A stretch of 64,000 bases of DNA from Povalibacter uvarum (GCF_014202975.1 NZ_JACHHZ010000003.1:558001-622000), one strand, 5' to 3'; shown: positions 17,276 to 25,474, counted from the stretch's first letter. Notes: generated by a model from the letters alone, not told the origin. Translations and numbers: made by a program.

Positions 17276-18400
17276 ATGGACACGGAAGCGGAATCCTCGA
17301 GCGCTCCCAGATCGAAGCGGCCCCTGATCGTCGCGGTGCTCGCGGTCGTAGTCGGTGCCGCGGGTGCAGCATGGCTGCTTTCGGATGGCGCCAGCGTTTC
17401 GACCGACAACGCGTATCTCAAGGCCGATTCGAGCGACATCCCGCCACAAGTCGCGGGTCTGGTCATCGCCGTGCATGTCGAGGAGAACCAGCGCGTAGCG
17501 GCCGGTGATCCTCTCGTCGATCTCGATCCGGATGACTACAACCAGCGTGTGAGCGCAGCGGAAGCTGACGCGGCTGAATCGAGAGCGAGCCTCGCGGCCG
17601 CGCAAGCGGCTTTGGTTCGCTTGCGGACACAGCAGCGCCTCGCGCAGGCCAGCGTCGAAGAGGTCGGTTCGAGAATTCGGGCCGCGGATGCGCAACGCGA
17701 GCGGAAGCTTGCCGATCGCAAGCGGCATCAGGAGCTGGTGAACCAGCGACTCACGTCTCGTGAGCTCTACGACGCAGCGATCGCCGATGCGACGGAAGCG
17801 GAAGCCGAATCGGACCGCGCCCGCGCCGCGCTGAAGGTATCGGAACGCCAGGTCCAGGTAGTCGACAGCCAGCATGCCGAATTGCTGGCACAGATCGACG
17901 CAGCGCAGGCTTCAGTGCAGCGAGCGGATGCAGCACTGGCGGTCGCAAAGCGCAACGCGCAGAGAACCCACATCGTCGCGCCGATCGCAGGAGTCGTCGG
18001 CAACCGCCGTGTCCAGGTAGGTGAGTACGTGCAGGTCGGTACGCGCCTGATGACGATCGTGCCGGTCGACGATCTCTACGTCGTCGCGAACTTCAAGGAG
18101 ACGCAGACGACGCGCATGCTCGTCGGGCAGCGCGCTGAGATCGAGATCGATGCGTTGCCGGGACAGGTTCTGCACGGTCGCGTGGAAAGCCTCGCGCCGG
18201 GATCGGGCTCCGAGTTCGCACTACTGCCGTTCGAGCCGGCGAACGGCAACTTCACGAAGATCGTACAGCGCATACCCGTGCGGATTCGGTTGGAGGACGC
18301 TCAGGCGCTCGCGCGTCTGCGTCCGGGCCTGTCGGCGGAAGTTTCCGTTGACCTGGAGGCTGAATCGCCTCGAGTCGCGTCGGTCGCTCGGGCGAAATAG
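17276..18400 (+). CDS. emrA: EmrA-type membrane fusion protein (HlyD family)
   Basis: A 374-residue periplasmic adaptor. One N-terminal membrane anchor (about residues 17-36) is followed by a lipoyl half-motif (STDNAYLKADSSDIPPQVAGLV), a long alpha-helical coiled-coil hairpin rich in Ala, Glu and Arg (about 90-215), the second lipoyl half (IVAPIAGVVGNRRVQVGEYV) and a beta-barrel. It would link EmrB (14572-16170, opposite strand) to an outer-membrane channel; no TolC-like gene is present in the window. It starts three bases after the thioesterase stop. Confidence 0.92.
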   Translation: MDTEAESSSAPRSKRPLIVAVLAVVVGAAGAAWLLSDGASVSTDNAYLKADSSDIPPQVAGLVIAVHVEENQRVAAGDPLVDLDPDDYNQRVSAAEADAAESRASLAAAQAALVRLRTQQRLAQASVEEVGSRIRAADAQRERKLADRKRHQELVNQRLTSRELYDAAIADATEAEAESDRARAALKVSERQVQVVDSQHAELLAQIDAAQASVQRADAALAVAKRNAQRTHIVAPIAGVVGNRRVQVGEYVQVGTRLMTIVPVDDLYVVANFKETQTTRMLVGQRAEIEIDALPGQVLHGRVESLAPGSGSEFALLPFEPANGNFTKIVQRIPVRIRLEDAQALARLRPGLSAEVSVDLEAESPRVASVARAK

Positions 18401-18410
18401 AGGTATCCCA

Positions 18411-18514
18411 GAGAGAAGAATTTCACACGGAGTTCACGGAGATCACGGAGGCCAAGAAAAGTATCTCTTCTTTCTCCGTGATCTCCGTGCCCTCCGTGTG
18501 AAACTCTTTTCTCT
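18411..18514. repeat. long imperfect inverted repeat between convergent genes
   Basis: Arms at 18421-18450 and 18474-18503 match at 28 of 30 bases and are themselves built from repeated CACGGAG units. Pairing continues weakly outward to about 18411 and 18514. The element fills the gap between emrA and the convergent receiver-domain gene, and a pyrimidine-rich tract follows each arm, so it may work as a two-way terminator. Confidence 0.85.
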
Positions 18515-18525
18515 TCCTCTGAAGA

Positions 18526-19479
18526 CTAAGCCGCTTCGCTTTCGCGCTGCACGGTGCTGAGAGAAGTGCGCGGTGGGCTGTCCTTGCCTCGGCGCTGGCG
18601 TTCTGCCTGGCCAAGAAATTCGAGAGCAGTCGGATTCTCGCCATCGCGCGGCAGTGTTGCGACGCCGGCGGTCAATCGAACATCGCTCGCGGCCGAGCCG
18701 TTGTTCCAGTGAACGAATGCATTGCGGATGTCCTGCTCGAGGCGCGCCACTTCGGCGGGGCCGCATTCCGGCATGACGATCGCGAATCGGCAGGTGTTCG
18801 GTGCGGCAGGCAGTCGCGCAACCCAGTCGAGTTTCGGTCGCAGCGCGGCATGAACGACCGTCAGGAGTGCCGCCGAAGCGCTCGCTCCCAGGCCTTGCCG
18901 GGCAAAAACCTTCTCATCGGCGGTATCGATGCCGACGCTCAGGATGTGAAGCAGGCCCTTCGCGCGTGAAGCGTGAACCATCTCCGCCCGCAGCCGACCG
19001 ACGAGATGCCGTGCGGTGTGCGCGCCATTCTCGAGATCGACTGTCGCAGGTTCGTTGGCGCGGCCAATGCGAGACGACTGGCGACGACGCAGAGCGTGCA
19101 TGCCGCCTTGCGCCTTCGTGATGACTTCATTCTGGGAGTTCTGACGGACGACGTACTGATCGACGCCCGCGCAGAAGCCGCGCTCGTGTTCACGAACGTC
19201 GCTGCTGTCGGTCAGCATGATCACGTAGATCGGCGCGAGCGAGATCACGCGCAGGCGCGACACGAACTCGATGCCGTCGATGGCTGCTATGTTGCGGTCC
19301 GTGATGACGAGCGGATACCAGTCCCTGGCAAACAGGGTCAGTGCTTCGGCCCCATCGGCCGCATCCTGCACCTCGAAGCCCTGGAGTTTGAGCAGGGCAG
19401 TCGTCGACTCGCGGACGGATGGGTCGCCGTCGACCACCAGGGCCCTGCGGGGCAGCATGTTTTCTGCGGAGACACTCAT
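18526..19479 (-). CDS. response-regulator receiver protein with degenerate GGDEF-like domain
   Basis: A 317-residue protein. Residues about 12-130 are a receiver domain: acidic VDGDPS near 17-19 and the phospho-acceptor Asp in LVITDRNIAAIDG. The conserved Lys region reads YVVRQNS, so Lys is replaced. Residues about 165-305 resemble a GGDEF diguanylate cyclase in order (HILSVGIDTADEKVFARQGLGASA, then CRFAIVMPECGPAEVARLEQDIR, then LTAGVATLP), but the catalytic GGDEF stretch is lost (WVARLPAAPNTCRFAIVMPE). It is unlikely to make c-di-GMP and may be a scaffold or binding protein. It stands alone, without a kinase beside it. Confidence 0.8.
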   Translation of the reverse strand: MSVSAENMLPRRALVVDGDPSVRESTTALLKLQGFEVQDAADGAEALTLFARDWYPLVITDRNIAAIDGIEFVSRLRVISLAPIYVIMLTDSSDVREHERGFCAGVDQYVVRQNSQNEVITKAQGGMHALRRRQSSRIGRANEPATVDLENGAHTARHLVGRLRAEMVHASRAKGLLHILSVGIDTADEKVFARQGLGASASAALLTVVHAALRPKLDWVARLPAAPNTCRFAIVMPECGPAEVARLEQDIRNAFVHWNNGSAASDVRLTAGVATLPRDGENPTALEFLGQAERQRRGKDSPPRTSLSTVQRESEAA

Positions 19480-19650
19480 TCAGGTTTTGTCGGCCGACCC
19501 TGCGGATTCTTTACAGCCGGGGGACCCGAAGCCCGGAATGCGGCCCGCCAATGAGGAGTGCTTCACAGACTGGAGGGCTTCCAGGTGGCGGCGGCGCAGG
19601 GGTGGGGCTACCATCGCAACGCATTGAATCTGCGCGAAGTGAGGCGTTGG

Positions 19651-20319
19651 ATGAGGCTCGGGATCGGTTGCCTGCTGCTGGTCGGACTGGGATTGCTGTG
19701 CGTTCAGGCACAGGCCCAGATCTATACCTGCACGGCGCCCGACGGTTCCCGCGTGTTCTCGGACGAGAAGTGCGGTCCGGACGCCAAGGTCGTCAGGGGC
19801 ATCGAAACCCGCAAGCCGGCTGCCACGCGGGCCAAGTCCGCACCCGTCCCCCGCAAATCGCCGGCTGAACTGGAGCAGTTGCTCGCCGATTGCAACAGCG
19901 GCAACGAGTCGGCCTGCATGACCTGGACGAAGGGCGGCGGACCGAATCAGTTGCGGGCAAAGGAAAAGGAGCTCGAAGCGAGCTGCGAGGGCGGTTCGCT
20001 TCCTGCGTGCGAAGAGCGTTATTGCCGCGACGGCGCGACGGAGCAGTGCCGTACGCGTGTCATGTCGCTGGCGAGTGTTGCAGGCGAATCGTGGTATCTG
20101 CGCTTTCAGCGCAAGCCGGATGCGGCAAGCCCGACGACTTACGCCGTGCGCTGCATTCGAGAAGGCGAACGCCTGCTGCGCGACGTGACGATTGCATGCG
20201 CCGCCGCTGCTGGTCCAGAACGATGCCGCTCGTCGGTGGGGAATGAAGCTTTCCCGCGACTGGACGCCGCAGCGTCCAGCGCGTGTTCGGTGAAGGGAGT
20301 GGAAGTCGCTTCGCGCTAG
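19651..20319 (+). CDS. exported DUF4124-type protein
   Basis: A 222-residue protein with a clear signal peptide (MRLGIGCLLLVGLGLLCVQA, cleavage after AQA). The mature N-terminus IYTCTAPDGSRVFSDEKCG is the DUF4124 pattern. The rest is Cys-rich, with many paired cysteines (DCNSGNESAC, CEGGSLPACEERYCRDG), suggesting a disulphide-stabilised periplasmic protein. The ATG at 19651 follows GTGAGG; the longer frame from 19558 lacks a signal sequence. Function unknown. Confidence 0.8.
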   Translation: MRLGIGCLLLVGLGLLCVQAQAQIYTCTAPDGSRVFSDEKCGPDAKVVRGIETRKPAATRAKSAPVPRKSPAELEQLLADCNSGNESACMTWTKGGGPNQLRAKEKELEASCEGGSLPACEERYCRDGATEQCRTRVMSLASVAGESWYLRFQRKPDAASPTTYAVRCIREGERLLRDVTIACAAAAGPERCRSSVGNEAFPRLDAAASSACSVKGVEVASR

Positions 20320-20327
20320 CGACTTCC

Positions 20328-20436
20328 GTCACTCCCGCGAAAGCGGGAGTCCATGCCTCACTCAGATGGATTCCCGCGTTCGCGGGAATGACTTCGTGCG
20401 CAACTTGTCGTCACTCCCGCGAAAGCGGGAGTCCAT
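20328..20436. repeat. REP cluster, three palindromes
   Basis: Units at 20328-20354 and 20410-20436 in one orientation and 20366-20392 in the other share the core TCCCGCGAAAGCGGGA or a close variant. They fill the gap between two convergent genes, where they probably act as transcription terminators or mRNA 3'-end stabilisers. Confidence 0.9.
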
Positions 20437-20438
20437 GC

Positions 20439-20996
20439 TTATCCGCGGATCTTCCCGATCCACTTATCGAACGCCTCCGCGAAGCCCCGGAGGAATTTCT
20501 CCGTCGCGTCGTTCTGTACCTTGCCCGTGCTCTCGTTGATGAGGCTTCCCGCATTCGCGATGTAGGCCTCCGGCTGCTGCAGCACCGGCATGTTGAGGAA
20601 CACCAGAGACTGGCGCAGATGATGGTTCGCGCCGAATCCTGCGATGTTCCCCATCGACACCGAGACGACCGCGGCGGGCTTGCCATCGAATACGCTCTTG
20701 CCGTACGGGCGTGAGCCGACGTCGATCGCATTCTTCAGGACCGCGGGAACGGACCGGTTGTATTCGGGAGTGACGAAGAGGACTGCATCGGCAGCCTTGA
20801 TGCGCTGCCGGAACTCGGTCCACTGCTTCGGCGGCGAATCGGTTTCCAGATCCTGGTTGTAGAACGGCAGATCGCCGATCGGGATCTGCTCGAAGGCGAG
20901 TCCGGCAGGAGCAACCGCAGCGATCGCATCGGCGATCTTCCGGTTGAAGGAATCCTTGCGCAGACTGCCGACAAGGACGGCGACTTTGTGGGACAT
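20439..20996 (-). CDS. NAD(P)H-dependent FMN reductase
   Basis: A 185-residue flavodoxin-like oxidoreductase of the ChrR/YieF/ArsH-related group. The FMN-phosphate loop is VGSLRKDSFNRK and the family signature is VTPEYNRSVPAVLKNAIDVGSRP. It transfers electrons from NAD(P)H to FMN, quinones or similar acceptors in the cytoplasm. It stands alone, with a strong inverted repeat (21075-21099) about 80 bases upstream, which suggests specific control. Confidence 0.92.
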   Translation of the reverse strand: MSHKVAVLVGSLRKDSFNRKIADAIAAVAPAGLAFEQIPIGDLPFYNQDLETDSPPKQWTEFRQRIKAADAVLFVTPEYNRSVPAVLKNAIDVGSRPYGKSVFDGKPAAVVSVSMGNIAGFGANHHLRQSLVFLNMPVLQQPEAYIANAGSLINESTGKVQNDATEKFLRGFAEAFDKWIGKIRG

Positions 20997-21074
20997 CGAG
21001 ATCTCCTGCTGTCGGATGGGACGTCCGTACAGTAGCGACTCGATCCCGGCGGATCATGCCCCTTTCGGCAATAA

Positions 21075-21099
21075 GATTGATTCACCTATCGAATCAATC
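21075..21099. promoter_or_regulatory. 9-bp inverted repeat upstream of the FMN reductase
   Basis: GATTGATTC and GAATCAATC form a perfect 9-7-9 inverted repeat 79 bases upstream of the reductase start codon. Its AT-rich arms stand out from the GC-rich surroundings. This is a candidate operator; no regulator gene lies beside it. Confidence 0.5.
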
Positions 21100-21100
21100 G

Positions 21101-21123
21101 GCCGGCCAAAAAAGATGGCCGGC
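21101..21123. repeat. 8-bp stem hairpin with A-rich loop
   Basis: GCCGGCCA (21101-21108) and TGGCCGGC (21116-21123) pair perfectly around AAAAAGA. It lies downstream of the small membrane protein gene on the minus strand, but no T-run follows the stem. It may be a weak terminator or part of the GGCCGGCC-rich repeat class. Confidence 0.45.
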
Positions 21124-21169
21124 GCGGCTTCCACAGTAGAGGAGGTGGTCGCGACGCCGGCCAAGGGGG

Positions 21170-21325
21170 TCACTGGATCTGAGTCACCGTCACGGAGTAG
21201 CCGGGGTTCGACGCCATGTGCGCGGGGTACACGGCCGCGGCGAGCTGGAAGGCGACGATGACGGCCGACATCAGCAGGCACAACGTTTGCTGGGTGCGGC
21301 GGCTGAACTCGGTGAGGGCAAACAT
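21170..21325 (-). CDS. small single-span membrane protein
   Basis: A 51-residue protein starting at the ATG at 21325, 9 bases after a good AAAGGGAG ribosome site. It has one hydrophobic helix (about residues 14-33, LCLLMSAVIVAFQLAAAVY) and a short polar tail. I do not recognise the family. The ribosome site and helix make it more than a chance frame; the longer frame to 21481 has no support. Confidence 0.6.
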   Translation of the reverse strand: MFALTEFSRRTQQTLCLLMSAVIVAFQLAAAVYPAHMASNPGYSVTVTQIQ

Positions 21326-21413
21326 GGCTCGATCTCCCTTTCGCTTCATCCCGCGGTATTGCGGGGGTTCGTTATCTGGGGAGAGACAGTACCGACAGTG
21401 ATTTCGCGAATCT

Positions 21414-21431
21414 CTAGCTGGCCGGCCAGTT
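21414..21431. repeat. CTAG-type palindrome, copy b (short)
   Basis: CTAGCTGGCCGGCCAGTT contains the perfect 12-bp palindrome CTGGCCGGCCAG and the CTAGCTGGC unit shared with the blocks at 2975, 25566, 36323 and 36428. It is the weakest member of the family. Confidence 0.5.
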
Positions 21432-21545
21432 GCGGGAGCGTGCCGGCGAAGCGACGTGGGCTTCGGCGCCGGAGCTTTCACCGGTGCGATTTACCGGTGA
21501 AACGCGCAAAGAGGGCGGTGAGCGGGGGCGGTTCGTCACCTGTGG

Positions 21546-21641
21546 GTCCTCCCGCGAAAGCGGGAGTCCAAGTCCGTCACTCCCGCGAAAGCGGGAGTCC
21601 ATCGGAGCCAAGGCATGGATTCCCGCTTTCGCGGGAATGAC
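21546..21641. repeat. REP cluster, three palindromes
   Basis: Units at 21546-21570 and 21576-21602 in direct orientation and 21615-21641 inverted, all with the core TCCCGCGAAAGCGGGA. They end 14 bases before the stop codon of the DUF4287 gene. Confidence 0.9.
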
Positions 21642-21654
21642 GGCGTAGCGTGCG

Positions 21655-22221
21655 CTACGCCTCGAGCTGCTCCTGCAACCGTTCAACCGCCGCCTTCCAT
21701 GCCTTCCTTTCGCGCTCGACGTCGGCTTCCGCCTTGAGCTTGCCGACCTGGATCGCGATCTGGGCTTTGCCGTCCCCACTACCTTTCTTTGCGTAGAAGC
21801 CGACATTCAGGCGGGCTGATCCTTTCCACGACCCATTCAGATACTTGTTCTTCGTCTGCGAGGACGCAGCGAAGGCACCTGCTGGAAACCACTTCGCCCG
21901 ACGCGCTTCGGTCGCGGTGGCGGCGTAGAGAGCGCTCAATGTCGTTGCGATCGTCTTGTTGACGCCGACGGAGAATCCGCTCGTCGTCTGATGGCGCACT
22001 CGCAGTCCGCGAGAGCGCTCATATTCGACAGTGATGTTCTGCGCCCACCAGCCCGGCACTCCATGTTCCTTGGACAGCAGGTGAGCGATCGCTTTGTGAT
22101 CGAGCTTCTTCGCGCCCGCCTTGTCGAGGGCAGCGAACCACGCCTTCCACGTCTTGCCGGTCTTTGCCTCGACAGCGTCATCGCTCATGGAAGGCGTATA
22201 GGTCGATTTCTTCGTGGCCAT
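21655..22221 (-). CDS. DUF4287 domain protein
   Basis: A 188-residue cytoplasmic protein. Residues about 12-75 match the DUF4287 pattern (DDAVEAKTGKTWKAWFAALDKAGAKKLDH, then LSKEHGVPGWWAQNITVEYERSRGLR). The C-terminal part (about 80-188) contains WKGSARLNVGFYAKKGSGDGKAQIAIQ and a charged helix; this arrangement is common in DUF4287 proteins whose tail resembles Hsp90-activator-like folds. No biochemical function is known. Confidence 0.8.
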   Translation of the reverse strand: MATKKSTYTPSMSDDAVEAKTGKTWKAWFAALDKAGAKKLDHKAIAHLLSKEHGVPGWWAQNITVEYERSRGLRVRHQTTSGFSVGVNKTIATTLSALYAATATEARRAKWFPAGAFAASSQTKNKYLNGSWKGSARLNVGFYAKKGSGDGKAQIAIQVGKLKAEADVERERKAWKAAVERLQEQLEA

Positions 22222-22272
22222 GAGTGCGCCCCTGTGGTTTTGCTTTTCTTCATCGAATATCCGCCTCCGGGA

Positions 22273-22298
22273 CTATCCGCCATCCGCTATCCGCCATC
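22273..22298. repeat. 12-bp direct repeat
   Basis: CTATCCGCCATC occurs twice with a two-base spacer, 48 bases upstream of the Hsp70-like start codon. It could be a small tandem duplication or a regulator site. Confidence 0.5.
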
Positions 22299-22345
22299 TA
22301 CTTCTTTCTGCTACTTTGCGCGCCCCCTTCGTTCCCGGTGCGCTC

Positions 22346-23626
22346 ATGCAGCCCCTTTCCGTGGGTGTCGACTTCGGCACCAGCAATACAGTCATCGCTG
22401 TTGCCGGCCAGGGGCAGGCTGCTGTGTTGTCGGTTGCGGGACGTACTGGCATCGCCACGGCGCTGCCGTCCATTCTGTGCTTCCGCCCAGACGAACGAAA
22501 CGCACGCGATCGGCCTGTCAGCAGCGCGGGCGCCGATGCCATCGCCGACTACATCGGCAGGACGGGTCCGGCGCGTCTCGTTCAATCGATGAAGTCATTC
22601 CTGGGAAGCCGCAGCTTCGTGGAGACGCGCATCTTCTCGCACATGTACACGCTGGACGCGCTGATCGGCACGCTGCTGAATCATCTCTACGACTCGACAT
22701 CCGCGCGCGATTCGCTTGCGCAGGCACCGCTCGTCGCGGGTCGTCCGATTCGGTTCGCCGGAAACTCACCGGACGACGCACTCGCGCAATCACGACTCAT
22801 CGCAGCGTTCACGAGCGCAGGCAAAGCGCCGAGCCGGATGGGGCTCGAGCCCGAAGCAGCCGCTTACGCATTCGCTCGCAGAGTCACCGGCCGCCACCTG
22901 GTGCTGGTCGCTGATCTCGGCGGCGGTACGAGCGACTTCTCCATCGTCGAAGTCGACTCGAATGAACACGGATCGAAGATCACACCGCTCGCGCAGACGG
23001 GTATCGGCATCGCCGGCGATCGCTTCGACTACGGCATCGTCTACAACGCCGTGTGTCCCGCGCTCGGCATGGGTTCCGAGTTCCAGCCGGAAGCAAAGCG
23101 CCTGCCGATTCCGTTGTGGATCTATTCGAACTTCTCGAGCTGGCACCAGCTTTCGATGATGAACAACCGCGAAACGCTTCGTCGCATCATCGACGTGCTG
23201 CGCACTGCCGTCGACCGCGAAGCATTCGAAGGCCTGGTGCATGTCATCCGCAACGAAGAAGGTTTTTCGTTGTTCCAGGCCGTGTCACGCGTGAAGCAGA
23301 CGTTGACGTCGGAGACGTCGGCGCGATTGCGCTTCAAGGCGGGCCCTGTCGAGGTCGATCGAACCGTGACGCGCGCCGAGTTCGAGCACTGGATCGCGGA
23401 GGATCTGTCGAGCGTCGGTGCGACGATGGATCAAGCACTGTCGATCGCAGGCGTCAGCCGGTCGCAGATTACGCGTGTGTTCATGACAGGCGGGAGTGCG
23501 CTGGTGCCGGCAGTGCGCGAGTTGTTTGCGCGCAAGTTCGGCTCGGAAAAGCTCGTCGGCGGCGATGAGTTTTCTTCCGTCGCTCAGGGGCTGGCGTTGA
23601 TGGGGGTGGGGGGAGGAAACGCTTGA
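22346..23626 (+). CDS. short Hsp70-family protein (YegD-like)
   Basis: A 426-residue protein with the Hsp70 nucleotide-binding fold: phosphate-1 loop GVDFGTSNTVIAVAG, phosphate-2 VLVADLGGGTSDFSIVE, and the late VFMTGGSALVPAVRELF adenosine motif. The length covers only the ATPase domain, so the substrate-binding and lid domains of DnaK are absent, as in YegD-type proteins. The ATG at 22346 gives the usual N-terminus MQPLSVGVDFGTSN. It is not near dnaJ or grpE. Role unknown. Confidence 0.88.
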   Translation: MQPLSVGVDFGTSNTVIAVAGQGQAAVLSVAGRTGIATALPSILCFRPDERNARDRPVSSAGADAIADYIGRTGPARLVQSMKSFLGSRSFVETRIFSHMYTLDALIGTLLNHLYDSTSARDSLAQAPLVAGRPIRFAGNSPDDALAQSRLIAAFTSAGKAPSRMGLEPEAAAYAFARRVTGRHLVLVADLGGGTSDFSIVEVDSNEHGSKITPLAQTGIGIAGDRFDYGIVYNAVCPALGMGSEFQPEAKRLPIPLWIYSNFSSWHQLSMMNNRETLRRIIDVLRTAVDREAFEGLVHVIRNEEGFSLFQAVSRVKQTLTSETSARLRFKAGPVEVDRTVTRAEFEHWIAEDLSSVGATMDQALSIAGVSRSQITRVFMTGGSALVPAVRELFARKFGSEKLVGGDEFSSVAQGLALMGVGGGNA

Positions 23627-23644
23627 GTCCGAATCTCTAGAGCC

Positions 23645-24499
23645 TCATAACCCGATACGAGCCAGAATCGCCGGCCCCCAGTACTGCTTCGTGAATTGAT
23701 AGGTCGCGACGACGACAAAGGCCGTCGCGAGAACGAACGTCGTCGAGGCCGCGAATCGGCCTGCGACCGACGTCGTCGAGCGCGGCGCGCGAATCAGCGC
23801 TTCGACGATCAGCAGGTTGGGGACGTAGAAGAAGAAATCCATGAACACATCGAACGGGCCCTGGAAGTTGTCGAGATGGCCCGCGCCGTCGGCGACGAGA
23901 AACCAGAATCCGTACTCCATCCGGTAGAGCCACGATCCGATCGCGAGTGCGAACAGGCGCATTGCCCATTCACGATGAGCGTCGAACCGGCGAGCATGTG
24001 CGTGGCGATAGGCCTGGACCGCGGCGACGATCGTCAATGTGCCGTAGATCGCGAAGCCGATGTCCATCATCGTGCCGCCGATCGTACCTTTGACGGCGAT
24101 GAATGTGATTCCACCGACGCCGGTGAGGAAAGCTGCGGTGACATAGATGCGTCCGATCCAGCGATGCACGGCGGGGTAGAAGACGCGGATGCGCTGGACG
24201 AACTGGATGCAGCCGAGTGCGAGGATCACGCCGCCCGCCGCGAAGTGCAGGCCGATACCGGCGGTTGCTACGGGCGTGTGCGTTTCGTACAGGCGCGGCA
24301 GGCCTTCGTTCCATTTCTCGATGTTGCCGTCGAACAGCGCGGCGGCGTAGAACGCGAGGATGTAGATCCCGAAGAGGGCGGCGCTGGCCCAGACGGTGAC
24401 CGTCAGTGCCTGGCTGGTCCAGCGGAGCGTTGCTGCACCCGCACCCGTCTGTGTCAGTGTCGAATGCCGCGAGGATTCGAACGCATCGGTGGTTGCCAT
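23645..24499 (-). CDS. DUF2306 integral membrane protein
   Basis: A 284-residue protein with about seven hydrophobic segments and the DUF2306 pattern of conserved His and Arg residues: GLHFAAGGVILALGCIQFV, YPAVHRWIGRIYVTAAFL and DAHREWAMRLFALAIGSWLYR. The paired His residues recall heme- or redox-linked membrane proteins, but the function is not established. It is convergent with the Hsp70-like gene and has its own promoter region. Confidence 0.8.
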   Translation of the reverse strand: MATTDAFESSRHSTLTQTGAGAATLRWTSQALTVTVWASAALFGIYILAFYAAALFDGNIEKWNEGLPRLYETHTPVATAGIGLHFAAGGVILALGCIQFVQRIRVFYPAVHRWIGRIYVTAAFLTGVGGITFIAVKGTIGGTMMDIGFAIYGTLTIVAAVQAYRHAHARRFDAHREWAMRLFALAIGSWLYRMEYGFWFLVADGAGHLDNFQGPFDVFMDFFFYVPNLLIVEALIRAPRSTTSVAGRFAASTTFVLATAFVVVATYQFTKQYWGPAILARIGL

Positions 24500-24565
24500 G
24501 GTGGACCGTGGTCTTGCTGGTGTGCCGGAAGACTAGCACTCCCGCTGGCCGGCGGACTCGTCCGT

Positions 24566-25162
24566 TCAGCCGAGTTTGAACAGGTTCAATCCTGGCAGTG
24601 GCCCGCCGGGGAACTGATGCAACCGGCCGTTGGCCAGACCGCCCAGGTCGATGGTCGCGAAGCCGGCGGCTTCGAGAATGCCGCTGACGGTAGTCTTCGC
24701 GGCGGCATCGTCTCCGGAAACGAACAGAACTCGTCGGGTATCTGCGCGGACCGGATCGCTGCCCAGCAATTCCGGGGTCAGGGTATTCGCCGTCTTCACG
24801 ACGCGAGCGCCGGGCAGCAGGGACGCAACGATTTCACTCGATGTCCGTCCACCCAGTTCGGCGAACTCGAACGCCGGCATGATGATCGGGTTCATGGTGT
24901 CCACGACGATCTTGCCGTTCCATGCCGGGAGATCCGCGAGCGCCGAGGAAAGTTGTTGCCATTGCACGGCGAGGACGACGATGTCGGCCTGGGCCGCTTC
25001 CTGTCGTGTGCCTGCGCGAGCACGGTTTCCGAGTTTGAGCACCGCTTCGGCCAGCGACTGCGGTCCGCGGCTGTTGCTGACGATGACGTCGTGTCCGGCG
25101 TTGATCGCCTGCTTTGCAAAGGCGAGCCCGATCCCGCCCGCACCGATGATTCCGATTTTCAT
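24566..25162 (-). CDS. NADPH-dependent F420-reductase-like oxidoreductase
   Basis: A 198-residue protein with an N-terminal Rossmann fold (MKIGIIGAGGIGLAFAKQAI) and the segments DIVVLAVQWQQ and VVDTMNPI typical of the F420-dependent NADP oxidoreductase family. Most proteobacterial members act on NADP without F420; the substrate is unknown. The ATG at 25162 overlaps the stop of the GIY-YIG gene (ATGA), indicating translational coupling. A GTG at 25180 would add six residues. Confidence 0.85.
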   Translation of the reverse strand: MKIGIIGAGGIGLAFAKQAINAGHDVIVSNSRGPQSLAEAVLKLGNRARAGTRQEAAQADIVVLAVQWQQLSSALADLPAWNGKIVVDTMNPIIMPAFEFAELGGRTSSEIVASLLPGARVVKTANTLTPELLGSDPVRADTRRVLFVSGDDAAAKTTVSGILEAAGFATIDLGGLANGRLHQFPGGPLPGLNLFKLG

Positions 25163-25425
25163 GATGGCAATGGCTCGCACGCGCTGGCCCAGGCCAGCCT
25201 TTCTTTTCGATCCAGCTTCTTCAGAGCGGCTTCGGCCCTGAGCGCTTCGGATTTCGTCGCGAAGGCCCGGGCGCCGAGGACGCGAACCGGCGGATTGGCG
25301 CGAGTGAACTTCGCGCCTTTACCGCTGGTGTGCGCGGCGAATCGGCTTGCGACGTCGATCGCAATGCCTGCGTACGTGCGGCCGTCGCGACAAGCGAGCA
25401 GGTACAACCACCAAGTCTGATCCAT
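25159..25425 (-). CDS. GIY-YIG nuclease-superfamily protein
   Basis: An 88-residue protein of the UPF0213/YhbQ type. The two strand motifs read WWLYLLAC and RTYAGIAID, in place of the canonical GIY and YIG, followed by the conserved Arg in RFAAHTSGKGAKFTRANPP. These small proteins are single GIY-YIG domains; nuclease activity is demonstrated for only a few. It is the first gene of a two-gene unit overlapping the oxidoreductase downstream. Confidence 0.85.
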   Translation of the reverse strand: MDQTWWLYLLACRDGRTYAGIAIDVASRFAAHTSGKGAKFTRANPPVRVLGARAFATKSEALRAEAALKKLDRKERLAWASACEPLPS

Positions 25426-25474
25426 GCCGCGAGGTTAGCAGTCGCGGGCTCGTTCGGCATCTGTCGCGCTCTTG

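Larger units (their letters stand above)
21326..21654. other. intergenic region with repeats only
   Basis: Between the small membrane protein and the DUF4287 gene there is no supportable gene. The stretch holds a short CTAG/GGCCGGCC palindrome (21414-21431) and three REP units (21546-21641). The open frames crossing it mainly translate these repeats. Confidence 0.6.

Noticed and set aside
23696-25420. 574-codon plus-strand open frame
   Set aside because: Antisense to three recognisable genes (DUF2306, oxidoreductase, GIY-YIG).
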